Part shown: positions 16,035-24,939 of the stretch, one piece after another
Layout: the number at the start of each line of letters is the position of its first letter
How positions within the stretch are numbered: the stretch's first letter is position 1
NCBI RefSeq assembly: GCF_018118585.1
Contig: NZ_CP069421.1
Location: 2,232,001 to 2,296,000 of the forward strand
From: Aristaeella lactis
Lineage (GTDB): Bacteria; Bacillota; Clostridia; Christensenellales; Aristaeellaceae
Length of the DNA stretch: 64,000 bases
Direction: 5' to 3'
The notes under the pieces: model-generated
What the model saw: only the letters and a program-made list of their open reading frames with translations
Told to the model about the DNA's origin: nothing
Database searches by the model: none
Translations under genes and position numbers: made by a program

Positions 16035-18422
16035 TCACTCATCATCATGTAGTAATGTGGGATTATTTATATAATCGTCGCTCCAGTTCCCAATCAATTC
16101 TTTAGTATTGTATTTCAATCCAAGATTTCTGGAGAAAAGGGGATTAAAAATTATCCGAGCATCTTTTTCATCTTCAATATTCCATCTCAGAAAATCATTA
16201 AACGGAGACATTCCTTCATTGAATTTAAAGCACATACGATTCCCATAATGATAACGATCTGCTATTTCTTTGCTAAAATATAAACCTATAACACCCAATT
16301 GATATAGAACAAGCATCTTGTTTTCTGTAACATTCATATCATGAACAAAGGATGTATCAAATTGCACGTATTGTATCATGTCTCTAAAATCTTTCACATT
16401 CATCTGTTCATTCATTCCTTGGAAAGACTTCAGAACTTCTCTTATATTATAAAATGTATATTGATATTCCTGATAAAATTCTTTTTCGATTATCTTGTCC
16501 GCATTGTTTTTTATTGCAAGCTTAATGCTGTCTTCATTCAGATGATAGCTTAGCGGCTCTAATTTATTCTCACCAGAAATTTTAAAAGCAGAAGCCAGAA
16601 TAACACTCATATGTGAGATAACATCACGAGGTCTCCAAAACGTTGAGCGCAGAATGTAATTAAACAGGCTCATCTTCATAACATTATCTCCGGTTTTCAT
16701 ACCGATTGATGTCGGAAGCTTTAGCGCTTCAAGAACCAAATTCATTCTCCTGACAGGATCAGACGAATTTTTGACCGTATACGAAGGATTCTGAAATTTA
16801 GCCAGAATCTCCAATCTTCTGACAAGAATTTCTAGTAAATCTCTTATTCCCCATGATAAAGACACTACTTTTTTCTTGAAACTGTCACGATCTAGCATTT
16901 TGATCTGATCATAACGATCTTTGGGCAACAAAATACAGAAATGCGTTACTGTACCTAGAGCAGAAGTTAATGCATCTCCATCCTTGTCTCTTATCTGAGT
17001 AGCCACCTCCATGAGCGTTCTAAAAAGTAAAACTTCAAAATCTACCCGATTTTTATATTCATCTGTTTCATGATCCTGCATCTCCGTCACTCTATGGAAA
17101 TCATCTGAATGAGTATCAAAGCCATCCAATGTTACTAGGATTTTTTTATCATCTTCTTCTAGAGCTAGTACCAGATTATTTACTTCTGTTTTTGTCAATC
17201 CGAATAAATCTGCAAAGATTTTTTTCAGAGCAAATTTTGATTGATATGAAGAATAGATCCATTCGTTTTCATTCATATCATCTAATGCAGTCATAAATCT
17301 ATCATTTATAACTTCAACAGCTGCTGTAGCCAACAATTGATGTATATTAGGATAATTATCTATTAGTTCGTATTGCCTGCCGGATTTCAGGCCTATGTTT
17401 TTTAACAAGGCTTTGGACACCTTATCAAAAAGCTTGTATCTTTTATCAGTTTGCTCTATCGTCTTATCATCTATATCTTTTCTAATGACAATTATACAAT
17501 GAAAGATAATAAACAACTGCCAAAAAAGGCATAAAAGAGTATGTGGCGATACAATATCCCGATCTTTTAAGTGTCCTTGATATAATAAAGCATATATAGT
17601 ATCAAAGTCTATTTTTTCTACATCGAATGGTACATAGGATCTGAAATGTTCTTCTTTCTCATCCTCTTCATCATTTCCCATAAAACATAGATTCTTAATT
17701 AATGTTGACTTTCCCGAACCTTTTCTACCTAAAACAAAAATAGCTGCTTGCGAATGTATGGATTGATATACCATAGGTCTAACCAGGCAATCATGTGGAA
17801 TACTTTCCCGATCAGTCAAATAGAACAGGTTGTCAAACGAATCCTGCATAGTTTTATACTCAGGAGACTTGTTCCATTGATTATATAGAGTATTATGAAT
17901 CACTCTTTTTATAAATCTATTAAATTCTCTCCTGGTTTCTGTTGGTACAACATAATGATCATGGGCGCTTTTATGAATTCTGAATTCTTCGTAACGTCTT
18001 GCATTTCTTCTGCCAAACAGATTAGGTAATGAATATTCGATATTACCTTCTAAAATAACAGGGAAAAGAGAACTTTTGTTCCTTAAATACATTTCACGAA
18101 TAATCCTGTATTCTTTCCTTAATTCTCTCTCCTTGCTATCCTTTATTTCTTTTCCTTTACTTTCCTCTTCTTCATCAAAAATGACTTTCAGATCAGGTGT
18201 ACACATTACGACAATTAAATCGTATGTCTTGATCTTCCTGCACATTTTATCGAAATCTACAGCATCGGGATAATCCTGCCTGTCGATAACCACTTTAACA
18301 CGGTTTTGTGACTCCTCTTCTATGCGTTTGCACAAATGTTCAAGTCTTCCATACCGATCCTTCTCTTTTTCCTCATCTTCTTTATTCCATGCATAGCAGA
18401 AAAAACACTTTGCAACAGGCAT
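16035..18422 (-). CDS. SEFIR/TIR-like domain fused to a P-loop NTPase, partner of ThsA
   Basis: 795 residues from ATG 18422 (GGAGGG at spacing ten). Residues about 4-150 look like a SEFIR/TIR fold: KCFFCYAWN, VVIDRQDYPD, then YDLIVVMCTPDLK and SSLFPVILEG. A Walker A motif, FVLGRKGSGKSTLIKNLC, lies near residue 228; a plausible Walker B is ILVTLDGFD. The remaining helical C-terminus of more than 400 residues has no recognised family and resembles large STAND-like or Sll1717-type P-loop ATPases. Its position directly upstream of thsA suggests it replaces the usual small ThsB TIR protein as sensor and signal generator. Whether the TIR-like domain keeps NADase/cyclase activity is not visible. Confidence 0.8.
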   Translation of the reverse strand: MPVAKCFFCYAWNKEDEEKEKDRYGRLEHLCKRIEEESQNRVKVVIDRQDYPDAVDFDKMCRKIKTYDLIVVMCTPDLKVIFDEEEESKGKEIKDSKERELRKEYRIIREMYLRNKSSLFPVILEGNIEYSLPNLFGRRNARRYEEFRIHKSAHDHYVVPTETRREFNRFIKRVIHNTLYNQWNKSPEYKTMQDSFDNLFYLTDRESIPHDCLVRPMVYQSIHSQAAIFVLGRKGSGKSTLIKNLCFMGNDEEDEKEEHFRSYVPFDVEKIDFDTIYALLYQGHLKDRDIVSPHTLLCLFWQLFIIFHCIIVIRKDIDDKTIEQTDKRYKLFDKVSKALLKNIGLKSGRQYELIDNYPNIHQLLATAAVEVINDRFMTALDDMNENEWIYSSYQSKFALKKIFADLFGLTKTEVNNLVLALEEDDKKILVTLDGFDTHSDDFHRVTEMQDHETDEYKNRVDFEVLLFRTLMEVATQIRDKDGDALTSALGTVTHFCILLPKDRYDQIKMLDRDSFKKKVVSLSWGIRDLLEILVRRLEILAKFQNPSYTVKNSSDPVRRMNLVLEALKLPTSIGMKTGDNVMKMSLFNYILRSTFWRPRDVISHMSVILASAFKISGENKLEPLSYHLNEDSIKLAIKNNADKIIEKEFYQEYQYTFYNIREVLKSFQGMNEQMNVKDFRDMIQYVQFDTSFVHDMNVTENKMLVLYQLGVIGLYFSKEIADRYHYGNRMCFKFNEGMSPFNDFLRWNIEDEKDARIIFNPLFSRNLGLKYNTKELIGNWSDDYINNPTLLHDDE

Positions 18423-18491
18423 AATCGGGGGGCCCTCCGTTTCGATAAAATAATAGTAGTATAGTATTGCTCGTGATAACGTTTGCAGCAA

Positions 18492-19256
18492 GTAAAGAAT
18501 AATGATAATCCAAATAAAAAAAGTAGAAATGGCAACGATAAATAAATAGACTGATCCCTTTTGTATCCACCTACTTTCTTACGCCTTTTTCATTTAAAAA
18601 TTTGTCATTACTTTTTTATGATTATAAGATATTCTGCAAATAGAACACTGTCAATCTTTTTTTGTATATTTTGTGATTTTCATATATTTTCCTACTCCAC
18701 ACAATAAGTATTATGTATATACTTGTACTGAAAAAGTATTCAAACAAAAAAACAAAGGCGAAAAGTACAATTGTAAATATCTAATGTCATCTATAAATAC
18801 AGATACAAATGAATACTGTTATCAGATCAAAGAGCCTATGTGTATGATAGCACTTATCCCGGAGAACCTGACATTAATAAATGTTAAAGTATAGCCAGCC
18901 TAGTCATAGAGTATATAGTAAAGTTTTGACGAATCCTTCATTTTATGTCATACTATATATGTTAAGTCTATAAGGCAGGAATCTCATCCAGCAAAAAATC
19001 TTGCATTTTCTTTTGCTGTTATTTCTATATATTCCTTGGAATATTTATATAAGTCGTCCATGTACAAACTACAGTGATCATTAATATGGCTCTAATATGG
19101 TTCTAACCAGTGGGATATCCAGCCTCATCTACATGAAAGCAGATTTCTTTCTGCAATAATATCTTATATTTGATATCGTTGATTTGTATTATTGGAAGAA
19201 AATTCTACACTTTATGGTTGTTTATATACAACTATCCATATTGGGAGGTTTCACAA
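18492..19256. other. AT-rich intergenic stretch between the divergent cassette genes
   Basis: About 760 bases with no convincing gene. A 73-codon plus frame near 18673 lacks a ribosome site and any recognisable features. A promoter-like element is listed separately. Otherwise I see nothing specific. Confidence 0.5.
18926..18954 (+). promoter_or_regulatory. Promoter-like sequence before the NUDIX gene
   Basis: TTGACG, 17 bases, CATACT. The same context (TTTTGACGA..TCCTT..TTATGTCATACTATAT) recurs at 31181-31210 before the exported zincin. The two copies share far more than the hexamers, suggesting a common origin or a common regulator. Confidence 0.5.
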
Positions 19257-19655
19257 ATGGCTTTTATTGATAAGGTTGCTTATTTGTATTTGAAAGATGG
19301 GAAAATATTGAGTACTCGTTCTAAAGGAAAAGATAAGTATTATATCCCAGGCGGTAAAAGAGAGGGAAATGAAACAGATATAGAAACGCTTGTACGAGAA
19401 GTCAAAGAAGAATTAAGTGTAGATATCATCGAAGATTCTGCCACATTTTATGGCATTTTTGAGGCGCAAGCCCATGGAAAAGAAGACAACAAAAAAATAA
19501 AAATGACATGTTATATGGCTGATTATATTGGTCAATTACAAGCTGATTCTGAGATTGCAGAAATTGTGTGGTTAACTACAGATGATATGGAGAATATTTC
19601 ACAAGTTGATAAACTTGTTTTTACAGATCTCAAAGAAAAGGGATTGTTGAAATAA
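19257..19655 (+). CDS. NUDIX hydrolase
   Basis: 132 residues from ATG 19257 with GGGAGG upstream (MAFIDKVAYL). The Nudix box is GGKREGNETDIETLVREVKE followed by ELSV; it keeps the REVKEE glutamates, with Ser in place of the final box glycine. Nudix enzymes cleave nucleoside diphosphates linked to X; ADP-ribose and NAD derivatives are common substrates. It sits inside the same inverted-repeat-bounded cassette as ThsA, so a role in clearing or processing ADP-ribose products is conceivable but unproven. No partner on its own strand. Confidence 0.85.
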   Translation: MAFIDKVAYLYLKDGKILSTRSKGKDKYYIPGGKREGNETDIETLVREVKEELSVDIIEDSATFYGIFEAQAHGKEDNKKIKMTCYMADYIGQLQADSEIAEIVWLTTDDMENISQVDKLVFTDLKEKGLLK

Positions 19656-19671
19656 AAAAATGTTCCGTGTG

Positions 19672-19868
19672 GAAATTCCGGAGAAACGAAACACCCGTTC
19701 CGCGCCAGCGGGACGCTCATTCCGTTTGAAACGGGACGCCCCGATGTAAAAATCTGCTTACCGAGCGATGTAAAAAATCCTTACCGTCACGAGATAATCC
19801 AGAGCGATGCGGTACCGGGAGAAAAGGGGGGTGCCCACCGCGGCAGGGGGGGAAGGAAGGAAAGCACC
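19672..19868. repeat. Right inverted repeat of the Thoeris-like cassette
   Basis: Inverse copy of 14386-14517 (see there). It starts 16 bases after the NUDIX stop codon. A hairpin at 19947-19984 (AAATCTCTG/CAGAGATTT) resembles the terminator next to the left copy. The 19656-20096 gap holds only this repeat and hairpin. Confidence 0.7.
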
Positions 19869-20096
19869 CTTGACTGTGCGCGGTAAGATGAATTTGCTCC
19901 TTGACCGGATGACAGCAGGGTGCTATTTGCCGTGCACTCCCCAAAGAAAATCTCTGATAACCATTGCTGGTCACCAGAGATTTCTCGTTCACTTCTTTTT
20001 ATTTCACTGTCCACTTGAAGGGATGCGGTTCACCACTCCGGTGCTAATATTGCGGATCTCATTTTATCATCAACTCAGGATTCTTTATCTTCCTCA

Positions 20097-21392
20097 TCAT
20101 TCTTGTAACCCAAGAATTTTTTTACCATCATCAGTAATCTCTATCTTATAAGGTTCTGTTTTTTCTTTCATAAAAATCCTGCTCTTGTCACCATCAGCTA
20201 TCACGTTTTCCACTGATAAAACCAATGTTAACTTTTCATCATTATCTTCATACTTTACATGATTGTAATTAATCATATTACCTGAAAATTCATATGAAAG
20301 CTCGTTATATTTGTTTGCAACACCATTTTCCTCACAATGCCGATATGCGAACTGCATCATATCCTTATATACTTCATTTTTATACCATTCTGACTTCACT
20401 TCAGTCTTTATCTTATTGCCACAACGTCCCAGCCAAGGTTTCACACGTAGTAATTCTTTAATAAATATAGGGATTTTTCGTATGAATCTTATAACTACCC
20501 ATTGTTTCGTATCATCAATAATTTTCTTTTTCGAATCATACTTTTCCTTTCTTTTTTTTAATTCAGTTTGTCGTGATGCGCTACCGTGTCCCATCCAAAG
20601 TTTCACAAATAGTAATTCTTTAATAAATATAGGGATTTTTCGTATGAATCTTATAACTTTCCATTGTTTAGAGTCGTCAATACTCTTCTTTTCAGAATCA
20701 TACTTTGCCTTTCTTTTTTCCAACTTATCTTGTTGGGATACCAATTTGTTCAATTTTTTCCGTTTCTTCTTTGAATCATACGCCTTGTCTTTTCTTACCT
20801 CTATATGAGACAAATCTTTGCTACAAACTACAAAGAATGCATCTCTATCTGCATCCGCAGGCAATATTACATCCTTATGCATATTATAATCACGAATTAT
20901 ATAATCCCTTAAAACCAATCGACAATCGCCATCATCGTCAACCTGATAAGCTTCTATTTGTCCCCTTACAAATACTTTTTTGCCTTTCCTTTCTGTTTGG
21001 AATTCCACATACGCTCCTTCTTCAAGCATATAGTTCCAAATATTTGCCGATGGACTTATACCAAAGAAGTCCACGATAATCTTCATTATCCTTTTCGACT
21101 TCGAACTGAAATAGACAAGCAAAACAAATAGTATTGCAACCCCAAAAGAAATGATTATTATCTGATTCTCTTCTTGCCAGTTCTTAGGTAAAGCAGGCCT
21201 TATCCAAGAGTCGACAATATATTTTATGGCCGCACTTATTAGAATGCTTAAAAGTATTTCACGCCCAATTCCCGTATCTATATTTGCATCATTACGCACT
21301 GAGCTCTTTCTAATAAACTGACAAGCTTGAATAACAATATATCCTGGGAAAAACAACACTAGCAAATCTTTAATTGTCATTTGCCATATCAT
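20097..21392 (-). CDS. DUF6338-like membrane protein with internal duplication
   Basis: 431 residues. Three hydrophobic segments in the first 110 residues (KDLLVLFFPGYIVIQ, then two TM helices), followed by a beta-rich segment (GAYVEFQTERKGKKVFVRGQ, then RLVLRDYIIRDYNMHK) and a long lysine-rich region. The layout fits DUF6338 proteins, whose function is unknown. A 54-residue unit (IDDSKQWKVIRFIRKIPIFI in its centre) is repeated twice, matching a 162-bp tandem duplication at 20400-20723. Probably in an operon with 21417, 24 bases upstream. The location in a defence-rich island makes a defence role possible, nothing more. Confidence 0.65.
   Translation of the reverse strand: MIWQMTIKDLLVLFFPGYIVIQACQFIRKSSVRNDANIDTGIGREILLSILISAAIKYIVDSWIRPALPKNWQEENQIIIISFGVAILFVLLVYFSSKSKRIMKIIVDFFGISPSANIWNYMLEEGAYVEFQTERKGKKVFVRGQIEAYQVDDDGDCRLVLRDYIIRDYNMHKDVILPADADRDAFFVVCSKDLSHIEVRKDKAYDSKKKRKKLNKLVSQQDKLEKRKAKYDSEKKSIDDSKQWKVIRFIRKIPIFIKELLFVKLWMGHGSASRQTELKKRKEKYDSKKKIIDDTKQWVVIRFIRKIPIFIKELLRVKPWLGRCGNKIKTEVKSEWYKNEVYKDMMQFAYRHCEENGVANKYNELSYEFSGNMINYNHVKYEDNDEKLTLVLSVENVIADGDKSRIFMKEKTEPYKIEITDDGKKILGLQE
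20400..20723 (-). repeat. 162-bp tandem duplication inside the 20097 gene
   Basis: Two in-frame copies of 54 codons. The central 40 bases are almost identical at DNA level, so the duplication is fairly recent. Confidence 0.8.
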
Positions 21393-21416
21393 CAGAACAT
21401 AATCTCCTTCACATCA

Positions 21417-22064
21417 TCAATCTATCGGAAGCTGTGGTTTTGTTTTCTGGCCCTCCTGTTCTTCCTCATCTTTATCATCCTTTTTGGGAACGACAACTTT
21501 TCCTATTGCCTGTCTTGATACACCAGGTCCTATTATATAATCTGCACGTGAAAAGACAGAATGTTGATACCCCTTTACATCTGATATTTTTATCTTCTGG
21601 CTTACTTTTTTTTGTTTTATATTTGAATCAATGCTAATTACCGCTGGTTGTATATCTGCTGACCTAAGCCTCGTTTTAACCTTCTCCACACTTTTTTCCG
21701 CCCTTTGGGGGACCAAAACGATTACTGGTTTTGAAGATTGTCCTCGCCTTATCGATTTCCCAATGTCAGAGTTCTTGACTAACTTACATTCATCAAGCAA
21801 TTTCTCGACAGAAATCCTCTTTTTTATATTCTGTACACCATGCTTGATTACAACTTCACCAAAGTCTGCTCTTGTATTATTACTTGTTTCATCGTAACAA
21901 GCCAACACTTGCGCTTTTTTCTTTTTCTGTTTCAGTTCTTGTAATCCTGTTTTATCTGATAAATCTATATGGCGTATTATATCGCCAGAAAATAAATATG
22001 CTTCATATTGACCATTTTCCAGTTTCAGTTTTCTAGTTAATTCTTTTTTTTGCCTTGATTTCAT
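21417..22064 (-). CDS. Unknown lysine-rich protein, operon partner of 20097
   Basis: 215 residues, no membrane segment or signal peptide, strongly basic N-terminus and acidic/basic tail (KKDDKDEEEQEGQK). The middle has a short beta pattern, PVIVLVPQRAEKS and VISIDSN. The start at 22064 follows AGGAG. The 24-base gap to the DUF6338-like gene indicates one operon. No family recognised. Confidence 0.6.
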   Translation of the reverse strand: MKSRQKKELTRKLKLENGQYEAYLFSGDIIRHIDLSDKTGLQELKQKKKKAQVLACYDETSNNTRADFGEVVIKHGVQNIKKRISVEKLLDECKLVKNSDIGKSIRRGQSSKPVIVLVPQRAEKSVEKVKTRLRSADIQPAVISIDSNIKQKKVSQKIKISDVKGYQHSVFSRADYIIGPGVSRQAIGKVVVPKKDDKDEEEQEGQKTKPQLPID

Positions 22065-22224
22065 TTTACTAGCTCCTATCCTTCGTTTTATATCTTGTCA
22101 TGGTTTCATAAAGTATTAACCAAAAAAGCATCACTTTCAGAAGCATCATTTATAGCACAATCCCATTTTTTCTTCCTAACTAGAAGCAAATCACAAGCAA
22201 CTACATATGAAAAAATAAAAACCA

Positions 22225-22259
22225 ACACGGAGCTATACTCTAAACCCTAAGCCCCGTGT
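22225..22259 (-). terminator. Terminator downstream of the holin relic
   Basis: Minus strand ACACGGGGC...GCTCCGTGT stem followed by TGGTTTTTATTTTTT. It ends the phage-derived minus-strand remnant at 22407. Confidence 0.5.
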
Positions 22260-22406
22260 ATTCTAAAAAAGTTTATATCACATATCATATTGAGAATCAA
22301 CTCCATTTACTCTTTTGATATAACATATTTGCATTTGCTATGTATTTAATGACCCCAAAAACTCTAGAACAAAAATTGTTCCAGAGCAGATAACTACAAT
22401 ATTCAA

Positions 22407-22643
22407 TTATTCTCTGTTATCATTCCATGGTTCCTGATACCCCATGGCTCGATCGCTGTCTTCCAGTTTGGCAGTAGTGCGATCCACGATCGCACCAATC
22501 AGTCCCAGGAATGTCAGCACATTGTTCGGCAGTTGCATCGCCGTGTTCTGTTTCACCGCCGGAAACACATTAATCAGTGCCAGCAGGCTGTAAACATAAT
22601 CAATAAATATACCGAAGGAGTTCCCCCCTCCCAGCCATAACAT
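22407..22643 (-). pseudogene. Phage holin, truncated relic (copy 1)
   Basis: The C-terminal half of a Firmicutes phage holin: VYSLLALINVFPAVKQNTA, LTFLGLIGAIVD and the characteristic SDRAMGYQEPWN end. The N-terminal transmembrane part is missing or altered. A second, more decayed copy in the same orientation lies at 27890-28125. No endolysin accompanies it. Confidence 0.65.
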
Positions 22644-22753
22644 TCAATAATTGCAAGAACCCGAATTCCGTATTTTTTCTGAATTCGGGTTCTTAGGTAC
22701 ATTTAACATTCGATTTACATATATGCTTTATATCATTACTTCAATCCGCATCA

Positions 22754-23110
22754 TTAATGCTCTATAGTATTCTTCTTTTCGTTCACTTCTTCTTTAATAT
22801 GATCCTGCTTATTCTCATCTTGAGCATCATTCTCCGGATATGCTGCTTCATAATCTTTTATACCTTGTATCAGTTTTGCTCTTGTTGCTTCTAATTCTTT
22901 TTCTGATACTGCCTTTTTTTCTCTAAAATACGACACAAGTTTGGCAATTCCAGCTGTTATTAATGCTCCTCCGACTGTCGCAACCACAACCCAAGGATAC
23001 ATTGATTGTTGCCCATTTTGCTCAGCGTTCTTTATAAGTGAATCAACATACTTCTCTGGGCCGCCGGCTTTTTTTGCTTCTTTCGACAATTCAGCATAAT
23101 CCCATTCCAC
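22754..23110 (-). CDS. Single-TM protein divergent from an HTH-TM protein
   Basis: About 118 residues. GTG 23110 has a perfect AAGGAGG at spacing eight; a further upstream ATG would bury that site. A short N-terminal helix (EWDYAELSKEAKKAGG), one transmembrane helix (WVVVATVGGALITAGIAKLV), a coiled-coil segment and an acidic tail follow. Divergent from the XRE protein at 23289, which also has one transmembrane helix. Together they may form a membrane-associated two-component unit of unknown role. Confidence 0.65.
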   Translation of the reverse strand: MEWDYAELSKEAKKAGGPEKYVDSLIKNAEQNGQQSMYPWVVVATVGGALITAGIAKLVSYFREKKAVSEKELEATRAKLIQGIKDYEAAYPENDAQDENKQDHIKEEVNEKKNTIEH

Positions 23111-23288
23111 ACCAAACACCTCCTTTTTTATCAAATAACAAGTCGATAACTATCAACCTCTTGTATTATGATTTACTTTGCGTCGTTTTGTCAAGTATTT
23201 TTAGTCATTTCATGAATATATAACATATTATAGTTTGTTGATAAAAAATGGAAACCATGATATTATTATAGTGAAAGAGGTGCATAAA

Positions 23289-23780
23289 ATGAAAAGCAAA
23301 TCAACCATAACAAAAAAGGTTGAAAGCAAAGATCCAGAAATCAGACGATTTCAGCGAAATCTAAATACATTTCGAAAATTAGCTGGATGGACAGCAGAAG
23401 AATTAGGAAAAAAAGTCGGCCTTACCAAGCAAAGCATCCACAATCTTGAAACTAACAGCGTTCGTCTATCTCCTGGTTACTATGTCTCTTTACGTACCGC
23501 TTTTGAAGACGAAGCTGATAAACGAAATGATAATGGCGATGTCGTTCTACGTCAAGCTCTGGATATCCTTCTCAATCAAGAAGAGACTGAAGAGTATATT
23601 GATACTGAAGAAGAAAGCCGTGCCTATCTGCAAACCATCTCCGACGCACAGAAACGCGGAATGGACAAAAAACTTGTATGGTCTATGCTGAAAAAGCTAT
23701 TCCCCATTATCGGATCAGCCGCCATTGCTATTGGTGCCGCATGGCTTCATGCGTACCAATCAAAAGATAAGGATTTCTAA
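23289..23780 (+). CDS. XRE helix-turn-helix protein with C-terminal TM helix
   Basis: 163 residues. Residues about 20-75 form an XRE-type HTH (LAGWTAEELGKKVGLTKQSI). An acidic linker follows and the C-terminus carries one hydrophobic helix (IIGSAAIAIGAAWLHAY). ATG 23289 follows GAGGTG. A membrane-tethered DNA-binding protein is unusual; it probably regulates the divergent gene at 22754 through the 178-base intergenic region. Confidence 0.75.
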   Translation: MKSKSTITKKVESKDPEIRRFQRNLNTFRKLAGWTAEELGKKVGLTKQSIHNLETNSVRLSPGYYVSLRTAFEDEADKRNDNGDVVLRQALDILLNQEETEEYIDTEEESRAYLQTISDAQKRGMDKKLVWSMLKKLFPIIGSAAIAIGAAWLHAYQSKDKDF

Positions 23781-23882
23781 AAGTGTTTTATCATATGATG
23801 CTATTAAGCCGAATGACTTCAACAACGATAGATTCAAAGCCTAACAACCACATGGTAATACATTAACCCATTATCCCGTAAG

Positions 23883-24123
23883 GGATTGCTGGTTTTTCAC
23901 GTATTCAAGCGCGGCGATTTATACTGTCCAAAGCAATCATATTTGCCCCCTAGGTACACATCAAATCTCTCCTGATCCTTGATTTATATAGCACCAAAAC
24001 CCTTCATTTTGACCCTGTTTTGACCCCTTACAGGACATGTTAACACGTGTTTTTTACGTGTTACGCAATCATAAGCCTGTATAATCCGGTCAAATCGTCA
24101 AAATTTCCAAAAACCAGCAATCC
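23883..24123. repeat. 15-bp perfect inverted repeat pair spaced 211 bp apart
   Basis: GGATTGCTGGTTTTT (23883-23897) and AAAAACCAGCAATCC (24109-24123). The enclosed stretch has no gene. It adjoins the tRNA scar and could be an integrase arm-site remnant or a mobile-element edge. Confidence 0.45.
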
Positions 24124-24140
24124 ATTGAAACATAAAGAAA

Positions 24141-24160
24141 AGAGGCGCCTTTCAGCGTCT
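24141..24160 (-). terminator. Terminator following the tRNA-Arg fragment
   Basis: Minus strand GAGACGC-TGAAAG-GCGCCTC followed by TTTTCTTT, five bases after the CCA end of the tRNA fragment, as expected for a real tRNA transcript end. Confidence 0.65.
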
Positions 24161-24166
24161 CCCTTA

Positions 24167-24214
24167 TGGTGATCCCGGCGGGATTCGAACCCACAACTTT
24201 TTGATTCATAGTCA
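24167..24214 (-). tRNA. tRNA-Arg 3'-half (partial, attachment-site scar)
   Basis: The minus strand reads CTGACTATGAATCAAAAAGT then GTGGGTTCGAATCCCGCCGG and GATCACCA: an anticodon arm (loop CTATGAA, where tRNA-Arg would have CTACGAA), T-arm with GTTCGAATCC and a CCA end. The 5' half (D-arm and acceptor 5' strand) is absent. A 3'-half next to phage relics is the usual product of tyrosine-recombinase integration into a tRNA gene. Confidence 0.6.
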
Positions 24215-24341
24215 GAATTCTCCAAGATCGGAAGCCTTTATAAACCAGCAGTCACAAGGCTCGTTTTATCAAAAGTCCATATATTGATGACTTTTTGACG
24301 ACTTCATTATTTTATAGCATATGCCTCATCATGAATACATA

Positions 24342-24715
24342 TTAACTCAATGTCTCAATCTTGGGTTTTATTTCAAAGTAATCCTTTAACTCAGATATTT
24401 GCTTATTTGCCACATATGTCATGTGAGTAGAAACTGAACTATTACTCCAATTCTTCCCTTGATATTTCGCTTCCACACATAGTATATCAATAACATCCAG
24501 ACGCATACCTTGTTTATCCGCCACGGTTTTTATTTGGTCACGAATTGATAATTCATATCGAGTTCTTGCTATAAATTTGTAAAATCATCACTATTATATT
24601 CACCAAGTATAAATGATAGTGCAGCATCTTTATCTTTTGAAAAGAACAATTCATATGGAACGGAAGTAAAAATGTTCAGAGAGTAATTTCGATTTGTTAT
24701 TTAATACTCAGATGT
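24342..24715 (-). pseudogene. Frameshifted remnant of an unknown gene
   Basis: The only long open piece is 24342-24524 (GMRLDVIDILCVEAKYQGKN). The same frame continues upstream without a start (ARTRYELSIRDQIKTVADKQ), and a further piece (TSVPYELFFSKDKDAALSF) is in another frame, separated by a stop near 24580. Together they read as about 110 residues of one broken protein. Family not recognised. Confidence 0.5.
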
Positions 24716-24939
24716 GAGTTTCTCCTTAAACTAATCAAAAACTCCATGTTTTAAGTATTGAGAGAAGTTATAGTCAGTATCTGCTAGAGCCTTATACTAC
24801 TTTATCAAGCACGCTATAGATCACCCAAATAGTTACACGACATATTAATGTTCTTCTCTTTTTCATGCTTCTTTTTTTACGATTTTGTTTTTCATACAAC
24901 GCATCTGATAAAAAGTATATTCAGTTCATTACATCATCA

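Noticed and set aside
18673-18894. 73-codon gene upstream of the NUDIX gene
   Set aside because: No ribosome binding site, no recognisable protein pattern; probably chance in AT-rich DNA.
23930-24060. Integrase C-terminus remnant near the tRNA scar
   Set aside because: Sequence style is suggestive, but no frame with the RHRY residues can be read.
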